Shown: piece after piece, positions 10,769 to 21,010 of the stretch | Layout of the letters: each line of letters begins with the position of its first letter | Position numbering within the stretch: position 1 is the first letter of the stretch | The notes under the pieces: generated by a model | What the model was told of the DNA's origin: nothing | The model's input: the letters and a program-made list of their open reading frames with translations, nothing else | The model's database searches: none | Made by a program: the position numbers and the translations under genes | DNA from: Anadara kagoshimensis | Lineage: Eukaryota > Mollusca > Bivalvia > Arcoida > Arcidae | Assembly (NCBI GenBank): GCA_021292105.1 | Contig: JACFYK010000027.1 | Span: 62,001 to 126,000 of the forward strand | Direction of reading: 5' to 3' | DNA: 64,000 nucleotides

Positions 10769-12551
10769 TGTCTGTTTTAAGTACTGATAAGAATGCTTCT
10801 TGCGGAACTTCAACACTTCCGAATTGTTTAGCTCTTTTCTTACCTGCTTTTTGTTTTTTAAGTAACTTATCTCTACGTGTTCTATCTCCGCCATATAGTT
10901 TGGCAGTAACATCTTTACGATATGCCTTGATAGTTTCACGAGCAATAATTTTTCCACCTATAGCGGCTTGAACTGGGATTTCAAAGTTATGTCTTGGTAT
11001 AACTTCTTTAAGTCTAACAGCAAGTTCTCTACCTCTATTAGGAGCCATATCTCTATGAGCTATAAATCCGAAGGCATCAACTTTATCTCCGTTAAGTAGA
11101 ATGTCTACTTTAACAAGGTTAGATTCTTGGTAACCATTCATTTCATAATCAAATGTTGCATAACCTTTTGATATTGATTTTAATCTATCGAAGAAATCAA
11201 AAACAATTTCAACTAATGGTAATTCGTAAACAATTTTACGTCTTGTGTCATCGATGTAAACTAAATCAACATAGTTACCACGTTTGTTTTGACAAAGTTC
11301 CATAATTGAACCAACATATTCATCCGGAATAATTATTGTTGCCGTAATCATAGGTTCTTCCATTTTCTTAATATAAACAGGATCAGGAAGAAGAGCTGGG
11401 TTAGCAATAACTTCTTCTGTTCCATTTGTTTTATGAATAATAAACTCAACAGAAGGAGCAGTAGCTATAAGATCGATTCCAAATTCTCTTTCAAGTCTTT
11501 CTTGCAACACTTCCATATGTAACATACCTAAGAAACCAACACGGAATCCATGACCTAGAGCTAATGAAGTTTCTTGTTCAAATGAAATAGATGAATCTGA
11601 TAGTTGTATTTTTTCTAATGCTTCTTTAAGATCAGAGTAATCTCTACCATCAACAGGGTATAACCCTGTAAATACAACTGGGTTTAATTTTTTATATCCT
11701 AATAGAGGTTCATCAGTTGGTCTATCAACTAATGTAATAGTATCTCCAACTGCAACTTGTCCAGCATTACGTATTGACGCCGCAATTCAACCAACTTCTC
11801 CGGCAGTAAGTTTTTTTCTTTTTACTTCAACAGGATTTTTAATACCCATTTCTGTAACATCAAATTGATTTCCAGAGTCCATAAATTTAAATTTATCTCC
11901 TTGAGCAATTTCACCTTCAAAAACTCTAACCAATAGAATAACACCTCTATAAATATCAAAGTAAGAATCGAATACTAAAGCCTTAAGAGGTTTAGCATCA
12001 TCAGCATCTAACGGAGCCGGTACGGACTCAATAATTTTATCCATAACTTTATCAATGTTTAATCCAGTCTTAGCTGAAATCTCTATTGCATCAGTAGCAG
12101 GTATTCCTAGCACATCTTCAATTTGAGCTTTTACACCTTCAGGATCTGCAGAAGGTAAATCCACTTTATTTATAACAGGGATTATTTCTAAATCATTATC
12201 AATAGCTAAATATGCATTAGCAAGTGTTTGAGCTTCAATTCCTTGTGTTGCATCAACAAGAAGAATTGCACCCTCACAAGCAGCAAGAGATCTTGATACC
12301 TCATATGTAAAGTCAACATGACCTGGAGTATCTATAAGATGGAATAGGTAGCCGTTGTATTCTATTTGAGCAGCATTAAGTTTAATTGTGATTCCACGTT
12401 CTCTTTCAATATCCATTGTATCCATGTGTTGTTCATTTAAATCTCTTTGCTCAATTGTTTTAGTTAATTCCAAAATACGATCAGCCAGAGTTGACTTACC
12501 GTGATCAATATGTGCAATGATTGCAAAGTTTCTTATCTTACTTTTATCCAT
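10755..12551 (-). CDS. lepA: Elongation factor 4 (LepA)
   Basis: Ribosome-bound GTPase that back-translocates or remodels stalled ribosomes. It has 598 residues, the family length. The G1 motif AHIDHGKST is at residues 13-21, G3 is DTPGHVDF, and G4 is NKVDL. The LepA-specific C-terminal domain ([19 protein letters not shown]) is present, ending in [10 protein letters not shown]. One UGA-Trp at residue 255 joins the two halves. TATAAT lies nine bases before ATG with no Shine-Dalgarno. No defects seen. Confidence 0.97.
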
Positions 12552-12569
12552 AGTGTATTAATTATAAAG

Positions 12570-12591
12570 AAAAATAACCCTAAGGGTTATA
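12570..12591 (-). terminator. Terminator after the H1-like gene
   Basis: ATAACCC and GGGTTAT form a seven-pair stem with a three-base loop and on the minus strand run into TTTTTC. It lies between the H1-like stop codon (12596) and the lepA promoter. Confidence 0.8.
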
Positions 12592-12595
12592 TATT

Positions 12596-13327
12596 CTATA
12601 AAACGTAGTATCCTAAGATGAATGCAAGAACCACTACTGAAGCAATGATTCCAAGTCCAATTAAGAATCCTAATCAACCTGGGATTCCTTTTTTACCTGA
12701 AATGTTTTGTGTTTCAGTTTCTGTTTCGTTTACTTTTGTAGGCTTTGTTTCTTTAACTGGAGCTACGATTACTTTTTCAACTTTTTTAGCTGGTTCAGCT
12801 TTTTTAACTGGAGCTGTTTTTTTAGCCGGCGTTACTTTCACAACTTCTTTTTTAGCTGGAGCTTTTGAAGTTGCGACTTCTTTTTTAACTACAGGTTTTT
12901 TAGCTGGTGCAGATTTCTTTGCAGCTGGATTTTTAGCTGTTGTTGTTTTCTTAGCTGGTGTTGCTTTTTTAGCTGTTGTTGCTTTTTTAGCTACTGATTT
13001 TTTAGCTGGAGCTTTTTCAGCAGCAGTTGCTTTTTTTGCTGGTGCAGCTTTTTTAGCTGGTGTTGCTTTTTTAGCTACTGGTTTTTTAGCTGGAGCTTTA
13101 ACTGAAGCTGAACCAGTTTTAGTTATGTTAGCGATTTGTTGATCTCACCCAGTTGCTGTTTTTCATCCTGATGCCCTTTCGATCATGATTGCTTCTGTTG
13201 ATTTCATAGCACCTGCTAGAGCGATAGCTTCCTTTTGCGTATCTGCATTTCTTAGTGCTTTTCCATTTTTGGAATTTGAGATTGCTCATTTTCCTTCTTT
13301 GTTTTTATGTATATATCTTATTGCCAT
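12596..13327 (-). CDS. DUF2188 domain with histone-H1-like repeats and a C-terminal membrane anchor
   Basis: Predicted nucleoid-associated protein of 243 residues. Residues 1-60 form a DUF2188 domain (MAIRYIHKNKEGKW and then a Trp-containing end, SGWKTATGW). Residues 70-180 are Lys/Ala/Pro repeats of the PAKKAAPAKKATPAKK kind, as in bacterial histone-H1-like proteins that bind DNA. The last 30 residues are a single hydrophobic helix (GFLIGLGIIASVVVLAFILG), so the DNA-binding tail would be tethered to the membrane. TATAAT lies nine bases before ATG. Function is inferred from composition; the membrane anchor on an H1-like protein is unusual. Confidence 0.85.
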
Positions 13328-13351
13328 AGTATTTATATTATATATAAAAAA

Positions 13352-13379
13352 AGAAAAAGTAGCATTAGAACGCTACAAA
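13352..13379 (-). terminator. Terminator after fmt
   Basis: GTAGC and GCTAC pair around an eight-base loop and are followed on the minus strand by TTTTTCTTTTTTT. It separates fmt from the H1-like gene. Confidence 0.75.
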
Positions 13380-13381
13380 AT

Positions 13382-14212
13382 CTAAATTTTTTGTTTTCTT
13401 TTTCCTTCGTATTGGAATTCGGTTGCATATAAGAATCCATCATTAAATTTTAATGGAATAGAGTTTTTAACATCTTCTTTTGAAGCGTTGAAAACCTTTA
13501 CCCTTTTTCCTTCTATAAACATAAAAGCTCCGGGAAATGGATTGAGACCTTTTATTTTTCTGAATGCCATATATGTAGTTAAATCATCTTTTAACTCGGC
13601 GTATTCTTTGCTTATCTTAGGAGATAAGGTAAAGTCATCTGATTGTTTTTCAGGAGATACATTACCCTTTTCAATTAATTTCAATCAATCTGTGATGTTT
13701 TCATATGCAAGATCACTTACTATTTGGAAGGCATCTCCAGTAGTTGTTTCTTCATCAATTTCTTTAGACGCTTTAAAGTACATATCACCAGCATCCATTT
13801 CTTTTACCATTTCCATAAATGTAATACCAACTTCTTTATCTCCATTAAGGATTGCATAGTGAATAGGTGCTGCTCCTCTATATTTAGGTAGTAGTGAACC
13901 ATGGACATTCATTGGTTTAAATTTCCCCATTTCTAAAATTGAAGTTGGGATTCATTGACCAAATGCAAAAGTTAGAAATAAGTCAAAGTCTAACTCTCTA
14001 AGTTCTTCTTTGATTTGAGATATCTTTTCAGGTTTAAATGTTTTGATTCCATATTTTTCTCCAAGTTCAGCAACAGGAGTTTGAACCATCTTCATACCTC
14101 TACCTTTTGGTCTATCTGGTTGTGTAACGATAGCTACAACATCAAAATTATTAATTACTCTTTCGAATGTTTTTACCGAAATGCTCGGTGAGCCAGCTAA
14201 TACTATTTTCAT
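13382..14212 (-). CDS. fmt: Methionyl-tRNA formyltransferase
   Basis: Formylates initiator Met-tRNA with 10-formyl-tetrahydrofolate. The catalytic signature is complete: [15 protein letters not shown] carries Asn and His, and MDAGDM the aspartate. Length is 276 residues, about 35 shorter than the usual Fmt because the C-terminal OB-fold is compact. Two UGA-Trp codons occur. The start [10 protein letters not shown] matches the family; an alternative in-frame ATG lies at 14224, which is too close to the AAAGGAC site. It overlaps the end of the NERD gene only if the upstream start is used. It is the last gene before a terminator. Confidence 0.93.
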
Positions 14213-14213
14213 A

Positions 14214-14891
14214 TTATTTACCATGTCCTTTCGTAGTTATGTTTTTATGTAGTTTTATATCTTCTCTTTTAGTTGCCTTGTGAGAAAGAATATTTTTGTA
14301 CATATGTTTGATTTGAACTTCATTCATTACAAATGGTAAAGATCTATCTATTTCATCTAAAATATCAAATAAGTCCGCATGTCTTGTGATAACTACATGC
14401 GAAGGAGTTCCGCTTACATTTATATATTGTGCCCTATTTGAAAAAACAATTAATGATATTGTTGGCATCCTTTCATCCATCATTCTAGTTATATGCTCAA
14501 TATGCTTATCGTTTTGAGTTACTGGATTTGTTATTTCGTGTTTTACATTTCCTAGAACTTTCATTCATTTATGATCAGTTGCTGAACCTTCAATTCCACC
14601 CTTTATAGATTTTATTTCTATGACAATTAGAGCCTTTGAAGTTATTAATATAGAATCAACTTCAAACACTTTATTTTCTCCATATTTAAAAATAGTTGGT
14701 TGGATAAATTTATTCTTAGTATGCTTGGCTCATATTTTAATATCAGCATTAACAGCAACCTCCGCAGAAGTTCCAAGTCTTTTTATTAATTTCTTAATAG
14801 ATCTTTGCTTATACGCTCTATAAATTAAAAGAGAGAAACCAGCAAGTAATGCTATAGATCCAATTACCATTCCAAATATATATCAATTCAT
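14214..14891 (-). CDS. NERD-domain protein, membrane-anchored
   Basis: Nuclease-related-domain protein of 225 residues. An N-terminal membrane helix (residues 2-22) is followed by a basic stretch and a NERD-like core: GTSAEVAVN, then EVDSILITSKALIVIEIKSIKGG with the E-x-K pattern of nuclease folds. The C-terminal half has no recognised motif. TATAAT lies upstream of ATG 14891 with only a T-run between, so it is leaderless. It ends two bases before fmt and probably shares its transcript. DNA processing is a family-based guess; no activity can be claimed. Confidence 0.8.
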
Positions 14892-15060
14892 AAAAAAATT
14901 ATATATTAATATATAAATATAACTACAACATGAGCGCAAGCCTTCGCATACATTGTTCATCAATTGCATGGCATGAAATTGTTTTGAAAAATAATTGTCT
15001 TATGTAATTAAATAAATATTTTCTTGTTATAATATTGATACTTAATTAAAGGAGAACAAA
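14892..15060. promoter_or_regulatory. rpsT: Divergent intergenic region with rpsT promoter
   Basis: TATAAT near 15026-15034 precedes a short leader with AAAGGAG for rpsT. On the other side lies the leaderless promoter of the NERD gene. The middle (14930-14990) is slightly G+C-richer but no structure was recognised. Confidence 0.5.
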
Positions 15061-15321
15061 ATGGCAAACATTAAATCAAAAGAAAAGAACATTAAAAGAA
15101 TCGAAAAGAGAACAGCAAGAAACAAAGCTGTTAAATCTCAAGTTAAAACATCTATGAGAGCAGCAAGAGAAGCTGTTCTAGCTAAAGATGAAAACGCTAA
15201 AGTTCTAATTTCTAAAGCACACAAAGAAATTGATAAAGCAGTTTCAAAAGGTGTATTACATAAAAATACTGGAGCAAGAAAAGCTTCTAGACTAGATGCA
15301 TTCGCAAAAAAGAACGCTTAG
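15061..15321 (+). CDS. rpsT: 30S ribosomal protein S20
   Basis: Binds 16S rRNA early in small-subunit assembly. It has 86 residues with the family start MANIKSKEKNIKRIEKR, basic helices throughout and the conserved VLHKNTGARKASRL near the end. AAAGGAG sits at good spacing before ATG. It is a single-gene unit closed by a terminator. Confidence 0.97.
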   Translation: MANIKSKEKNIKRIEKRTARNKAVKSQVKTSMRAAREAVLAKDENAKVLISKAHKEIDKAVSKGVLHKNTGARKASRLDAFAKKNA

Positions 15322-15328
15322 TGAAATA

Positions 15329-15359
15329 ATAAAAAACCCTAAGGGGTTTTATTTTTTTG
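15329..15359. terminator. Convergent terminator between rpsT and racemase-like gene
   Basis: AAAACCC and GGGGTTTT pair around a TAA loop with A-run on one side and T-run on the other, so it can end transcription from both sides. It overlaps the racemase-like stop codon at 15339. Confidence 0.85.
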
Positions 15360-15980
15360 TATTAAGCAAGTTTCAATAATATCTCCATTAAGAAATTCAC
15401 GGATAGCTTCATATCCTTTTTTATTACCCTGTTCAATATTTACATAATCAAGAACATCAACATAACTATCGAATCTATTTCCTATAGTAGAGAACTCAGA
15501 GCATCCAGCGATAATTGTTTTACCTTTATATACTTCAATTTCATAATCATCTATTTTTTCTTTATTATCTATTTTCTTTTTTAAGGGTTGATCTGATAAT
15601 ACTTCGGAATAGATATTTTGGAAGTATCCTGTATTTTTAGAAAAATCAGTAGTTAGTAATGTTGCATCTGAATATTCTTTAGATGCTAGGTCATGTAAAT
15701 CAAGCATTGTTATAGTTTTTGTTTTGAATGATAAGTTGTTTTGTCTCATAACAATAGATAAAACATTTATAGAAATAAATATTAAATCAAATTCACCCGA
15801 ATCAAGTTCTGGTTTGATCTTATTATTAAATATATTAATTATTTCTTTTTCACTCTTATTTGATAATGGAGCAGAATCCTTATCCAAATAGTATGTGTAA
15901 TCATTATTAGGAAACTTATTAATTAAATATTTGAATGTAAACATTCCGCCAACTGATGTGTCATAAATAGCTATTTTCAT
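15339..15980 (-). CDS. Asp/Glu racemase-like protein, probably not a glutamate racemase
   Basis: The 213-residue protein resembles the MurI fold: IYDTSVGGMFTF corresponds to the family's DSGVGG start, and LDKDSAPLSNKSEKEI to the tyrosine/arginine loop. The first catalytic cysteine (ACNTA in MurI) is replaced, the region reading SINVLS. The second cysteine survives in AGCSEFS. With one of two acid/base cysteines missing and no peptidoglycan in mollicutes, the ancestral activity is probably lost. TATAAT lies six bases before ATG. A role in amino-acid binding or another isomerisation is possible but unsupported. Confidence 0.65.
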   Translation of the reverse strand: MKIAIYDTSVGGMFTFKYLINKFPNNDYTYYLDKDSAPLSNKSEKEIINIFNNKIKPELDSGEFDLIFISINVLSIVMRQNNLSFKTKTITMLDLHDLASKEYSDATLLTTDFSKNTGYFQNIYSEVLSDQPLKKKIDNKEKIDDYEIEVYKGKTIIAGCSEFSTIGNRFDSYVDVLDYVNIEQGNKKGYEAIREFLNGDIIETCLIQKNKTP

Positions 15981-16105
15981 ATAGATATTATATATAAATA
16001 TATAACCATTTTCATTTTAACTGACATTAAAAATAAAACAAATTACAAAAATTGTAAATTAGAATTATTTATATGTATAATGAAAATAGATAAGGAGAGT
16101 GAAAC

Positions 16106-17041
16106 ATGTTTGATTGATTAATGGCATATTCATCTATTGTTAGAGCATCTATAATAGGATCAATAATAGTTGGAATGATTATTCTAGTAACTACACTAAT
16201 ATATTTTATAAAACCAAAAATAAAGAAAGAGAATTTTAAATACTTTTATGCGTTTTCCGCAGGATTCGTAATGATTGTTGGAGCCCTGGGTCTTTTAGGA
16301 GCTGCAAGAAGTGCACTGAAACACCACTTCCAATCCGCGAACCATCCAAATAAGTCTGATTTTACAACTTCAGAAATATTCATTGTTGTTGCTTTTGTTA
16401 TATTAGCTATAGCAATGGCCGGAATATTAATTTGAGGAATTAAATCTATATTTACACACAATGAAATTCACCAAGATACTGAAAAAGCAATAAAAAGAAG
16501 AAAGGTAATAGGAATAGTAATGGTCCTATTACATAGAGTACCTGCATCGTTTGTAATTGGTGCATTCGCAGATGACCCCGTTGGAGAATCAGCAGCATTA
16601 TTTGCAATTATATTACACATAATCCCGGAACTAATGATTGTATTCTATAGACAAATTGAAATGGGAGTACCTAAGAAAAAAGCGTACATAAATTCAATAC
16701 TAGTTAAATTAATATTCTTCCCATTAATACTAATTGGAAACCTTCTAACAACTTGAACAAATCAAGAATGATGATTCTTACCTATTCTATATATCATGGG
16801 AGGAACATTCTTAGTTTACGCATCTTTTGCTGAACTGACACCAGAGTTCTCTCACCTTATGAATATTGGTCATACTCATGAACATCTTGAATCTGTTTCA
16901 GAACAAATTTCACACAAACACGTCGAAAGTAAAGATGTTTCATCAATTACAAAAAACAAGAAAATGATAACTCTACTTGGAGTTGCATTATTTATAGGAA
17001 TTGCATTGGCTACAGCCATCATGTTCTTCCACTCACATTAA
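16106..17041 (+). CDS. ZIP-family metal transporter
   Basis: Predicted zinc/iron uptake protein of 311 residues and about eight helices. The family metal-site helices are seen as LLHRVPASFVIGAF and LHIIPELMIVF, with a third site near FAELTPEFSH. A His-rich cytoplasmic loop (GHTHEH...SHKHVESKD) between the last helices could sense or buffer metal. UGA-Trp codons occur at several sites. AAGGAGAG precedes ATG 16106. The gene lies ten bases before the surface-protein gene and probably shares its transcript. Confidence 0.85.
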
Positions 17042-17050
17042 GGAGACAAA

Positions 17051-19042
17051 ATGAAAAAATCATCACTAATATATTCTCTAATTGGAGGGACTACCGTTTT
17101 AACAGGAGCTGGAGTAGGAGTTATAGTAGCGGCTAATGCACTTAAAAAAGATGAAGATAATATTTCAAAGAATCAATATCTTCAAGTAGCTAATAAATTT
17201 GCAAGTGATTTAGCTCACCAAAGTAGAACTACAATTGATAAATTCATTCATACAAACGATTTAGCACTTGGTAAGAATGTTGTTCTACCAGTTAAGAATG
17301 AAAGTTACTATCCAGTTGCAGAACTTAACCCAGATAAAGGGGTGCATGTAACTGAAGAAGCTAAGTATGAAAACTTACTTAAAGTTGCATATACTCTTAA
17401 ATACAATAACTATAAAGTTATTACTTCTAAAGATAAAGTATTAATTGCTTTAACGGGTACAGTTAACTCTATGAAAGAACTGAACAAGAAAAGAAAACTA
17501 ATTCAACATGGAAACCATTTCCACGAAGTACCAGATGGCTACGAAACAGGTTCAACATCAAATAACGAAGCAATAAACTATTTAGATTTTGATAATCTAT
17601 CTAAAAGATTTACACAAGCTGAAGTTATAGATATTCAATACTCTTTCTTTAATAATGGAGTATATGAAATATCTCTAGATAAAAATGGAAAAATGAATTC
17701 TATAGAACTTAAAGCAACTAAGTCTAAATATGGAAAAATAAAAGTTGACTTTAAAAATGAAACTGTAGTTGGAAAAGATTCATGAGCAGATTTTCAATCT
17801 AACGTTACTACTAAACACATGACATTAGATCAATCATATATCAAGTTATTTAACGTGTCAAATTTAGATGAAGATAAATTAGGAGAATTTCTACTTGATA
17901 AATCATATAAAACTAAAAGAATAAGAACTGATAAATTACAATTTGATTTAACGAAAGATTCTCCAATTGGACTTCCTGATTTAGTTCCAACAAGCGGATC
18001 TATAGATGAATGAAAAGCAGAATATACAAAAGCGAAGAGTTGGAAACAAAAAGAAGAAATTGATATAAGTTTCGCTATTGCTGAACTATACCTTAAAATG
18101 CATTCATTAGATACAAATAATATGAGTAAAACTAAAACTTATTCAACAACAGAAATTTCAAAGAACCTTAAAAATGTTTTTACATTAATAGAAAAGGCTC
18201 CTGATTCAATCAAATCAGGATTCAAAATTGATAGTCAAGCTTCTCTTAACCCTCTTGCATCAAATGAGTACTTAAACTCTCAAGATGAAATAGATAAATG
18301 AATATTAAAAAAATACAATGCCTTTAAAAATGATACAACTGATGAATCGTTCATGAGAAAACATTCAGATGAAATTGGAGTAAAAATTAAATCAATCACA
18401 TTTGGAGGTAAACCTCTTTCGGATGAAATTACTTCATTACTTAATAAGAATGTATTCTATGAATTAAATATTTCTGGAGGACTTATGAACTTCATAAGTT
18501 CATTATCAATGTTGCTAGGAAGTAATAAAGAAATCTACAACAAGTTCATTGAAACAAAAAGAGTTGTTGATAACGGTAAGATAGCTTTTGTTGCTGGACA
18601 TATGCACCCAGGTGATAGATTTTATGGATTTACTTCACAAAACATAAATGAAGTATTAACTAATAAACACACAAAAGATACTAAGGAAATATACGTAGTG
18701 AAAAATACACCTGTTTATTTCACGAATATGAACAACCTTCAAACAGGTATCGCTTCAATCCTAAGATCTCAAGAAGATTACAATACTGGAGTTCCTCCAG
18801 TTGTTAATACACATTTAACTCATAATGTAAATAACTTTATGGCGAGTGGTAGAGACTTGCAAATCGATTATACGGTTGTTTCTAACGGAAGTGATACCTT
18901 CTCTCTATCGGAGCAAGGATTCCCTATAAAATCACATGAAGGAACTGGTGATGTTTATGAAACTAATTTCACAAACGAAATGTTTCGTTCACAATTCCAA
19001 TTAAGAGAATACATAGAAACATTTATGGAAGAATATAATTAA
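17051..19042 (+). CDS. Large membrane-anchored surface protein, unknown function
   Basis: Not recognised; 663 residues. An N-terminal signal anchor (residues 5-30, glycine-rich GGTTVLTGAGVG) lacks a lipobox cysteine, so it is an anchored rather than a lipidated protein. The rest is hydrophilic and likely outside the cell. Residues around GKIAFVAGHMHPGDRFYGF are the most distinctive stretch. AAGGAG precedes ATG. It follows the ZIP gene by ten bases. The same type of glycine-rich anchor appears on the SGNH esterase at 56577. UGA-Trp codons are used throughout. Confidence 0.8.
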
Positions 19043-19044
19043 TA

Positions 19045-19070
19045 AACACATGGTAAGTCCATGTTTTTTT
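19045..19070 (+). terminator. Terminator after the surface-protein gene
   Basis: ACATGG and CCATGT pair around a five-base loop and run into seven T. Confidence 0.85.
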
Positions 19071-19072
19071 AA

Positions 19073-19097
19073 ATAAAAAAATACCGTTAGGTATTAA
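19073..19097 (-). terminator. Terminator after yebC
   Basis: AATACC and GGTATT pair around a four-base loop; on the minus strand the stem is followed by a T-run. It overlaps the stop region of yebC. Confidence 0.75.
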
Positions 19098-19825
19098 TCA
19101 AGTGATGAAGGGTCTAAGTTGTGGAACACATCTTGGATATCATCTTCATCTTCAAGTTTTTCAATAAATGCTAATATTTTTTCAGCTTTATCTTTAGCAA
19201 CTTTATGTTCCATATTAGGTAAGTATTTAACTTCAGCTGTTTTGAATTCTTCGATTCCTTGTTTTTCAAGTTCATCTTTAACATTTGCAAACTCAGAAGG
19301 ATCTGTATATACAAAGTATGTTTCATCAGATGCTTCAAAGTCTTCCGCTCCAGCTTCAAGAGCCATCATCATTACAGTATCTTCATCTCCGTATGAGAAT
19401 GGGATTTCTAGCACACCTTTTCTATCAAATACATATGATACAGCTGAGGCACCAGTAACTGATCCTCCAGCTTTTGAAAATAGGTGTTGCACATCTGCTG
19501 CAACTCTATTTTCGTTATCAGCTAAGTATTTAACTAAGAATGTAACTCCTCCAACGTTTCCGCCATATGATATTTCTTTGAATGCTGCAGCATTACCTGC
19601 TCCTGTTGCTTTTGCTATTGCTGCCTCGATGTTTTTCTTAGGCATTGATTGTGCTCTAGCTTTACCTACTGCCAATCTAAGTGAAGAGTTAGTGTCTAAG
19701 TCTGGACCACCTTGTGCTGCCGCAACCATGATCTCTTTTGAGAACTTAGCGAATCTCTTTGCTCTAGCTGCATCTTGTGCACCTTTTCTATGTCTAATAT
19801 TTGCTCATTTTGAATGTCCTGCCAT
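19094..19825 (-). CDS. yebC: YebC/PmpR-family protein
   Basis: Conserved 243-residue protein described as a transcription regulator and, in other bacteria, as a factor relieving ribosome stalling. The start MAGHSKWANIRHRKGAQD is the family signature; SMPKKNIEAAIAKATG and YGGNVGGVTFLVK follow. UGA-Trp encodes the W of the first motif. AAAAGGAG precedes ATG. Complete length. Confidence 0.95.
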
Positions 19826-19858
19826 TTTATCTCCTTTTGAAAGTATAATAATTATATT

Positions 19859-20275
19859 ATGAAGATAAGAGAAATAGTAAAATTTTTTAATGGAAATAAA
19901 AGAATTGAAAAGAAAGATACTGAATACCCACTAACATTAAATGATGTTAAATTAGATAAAGTTAAGGTGTTTGCTTATTCAACTCACAAGAAAACTTTCT
20001 CTGCATTGAGATCTTTTAAAACATCTCAATATGATTACTTATATATATTTAGAAATAAGAAAGCATTTAATACGGTTGGTTTCTCACTTAATTACGATGT
20101 AATTGTTTGTGACAAAAATGGAAAAGTCTTAGATACATTAATAGATGTTAAGACAGGTTATATTTCTGAATACTATGATGAAGCTCACATTATTTATTTT
20201 GGAGCTGTAGGAACTATTAAATATTTTGAAATTAAAAAATTAGATAGACTCAGTCCAATCAGGGATTACATATAA
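19859..20275 (+). CDS. DUF192-like small protein
   Basis: 138 residues. The second half has the pattern of DUF192: a T.G hydrophobic strand, then DVIVCDKNGKVLDTL, then a late AVGTIKYFEIKKLD resembling the ELPAGT motif. The N-terminal third is basic. The resemblance is from memory of the family and moderate. A TATAAT lies nine bases before ATG and there is no Shine-Dalgarno. Function unknown. Confidence 0.6.
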   Translation: MKIREIVKFFNGNKRIEKKDTEYPLTLNDVKLDKVKVFAYSTHKKTFSALRSFKTSQYDYLYIFRNKKAFNTVGFSLNYDVIVCDKNGKVLDTLIDVKTGYISEYYDEAHIIYFGAVGTIKYFEIKKLDRLSPIRDYI

Positions 20276-20297
20276 AAAAACGCTTATGCGTTTTTCT
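20274..20297 (+). terminator. Terminator between convergent genes
   Basis: AAACGC and GCGTTT pair around TTAT, followed by T-run; it also lies at the stop of the minus-strand gene ending at 20297. Confidence 0.8.
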
Positions 20298-21010
20298 TAA
20301 CCTAGATATTCAATTTCGTTATTATTAGGATTTACATTTTTTGCATCGTCCATCGTTGTACTTCTAATAATTCAATCAACACGGTGATTCGCGTAACCTG
20401 GTCCGTATCCTCATACATATCAATTAGTGATATTTGGATCTGGTTGAGGTATGTTGTATGTTTTTGGATATTCAGTATTCATATTAATTACTTTACCATC
20501 AATAAATGAATCTCTTTTAACATCATTTACCCATTCAGAAGTCAGAGTTTTTCCTGCTCCTATACCTATCACTATACGTGCTCTATTATTGTCATCGAAT
20601 TCCATTGTTACACCGAAGTTAATTATTCTATCATGTCTGTCTCTTTGACTAGTTGGATGATCAGGAGAATCTGATAATATTCACTTACCTAGCTCCGTTT
20701 CAGGAGAAACATCTGTTTCCTTGATAATGAATTCTTTATTCTTAACAAAATCACCTTTAGTATCAAATACATTAATATAGGCTATTCATTCTTTAAAAAC
20801 TGGAATATTAGATTGATCAGCTAATCAATCTTTTCTAAACTCTTTTAATGCGTTAGCTTCTGAATCAAACTTTTGACCTTTATAGTATCAACCATGACCA
20901 GCAAATCCTTCATTATATTTAGTTGTAGAGTAAATACCATATCCGATTGCCGCTGATGCAGCAGTTACAAGAGACCCCATACCAACGAAAATTTTAGTTC
21001 TTATCTTCAT
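20297..21010 (-). CDS. Membrane-anchored hypothetical protein
   Basis: Not recognised; 237 residues. An N-terminal helix (residues 6-26, KIFVGMGSLVTAASAAIGYG) acts as signal anchor with no lipobox; the remainder is hydrophilic and Trp-rich, with a stretch ARIVIGIGAGKTLTSEW that looks like a P-loop but is probably not one outside the cell. AAGGGAAG precedes ATG 21010, inside the end of the upstream gene (10-base overlap), so the two are coupled. Confidence 0.75.

Noticed and set aside
12618-13142. Open frame of 174 codons on the plus strand
   Set aside because: It is the complement of the Lys/Ala/Pro repeats of the H1-like gene; hydrophobic composition follows from that, and it has no promoter or ribosome site.
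15339-15980. murI glutamate racemase
   Set aside because: One of the two catalytic cysteines is missing and there is no peptidoglycan pathway in view.
19119-19862. Open frame of 247 codons opposite yebC
   Set aside because: Shadow of the conserved yebC gene; no ribosome site and no family resemblance.
20420-20605. ATP-binding P-loop (GIGAGKT) in the anchored protein
   Set aside because: It lies in a predicted extracellular region with no other ATPase motifs.
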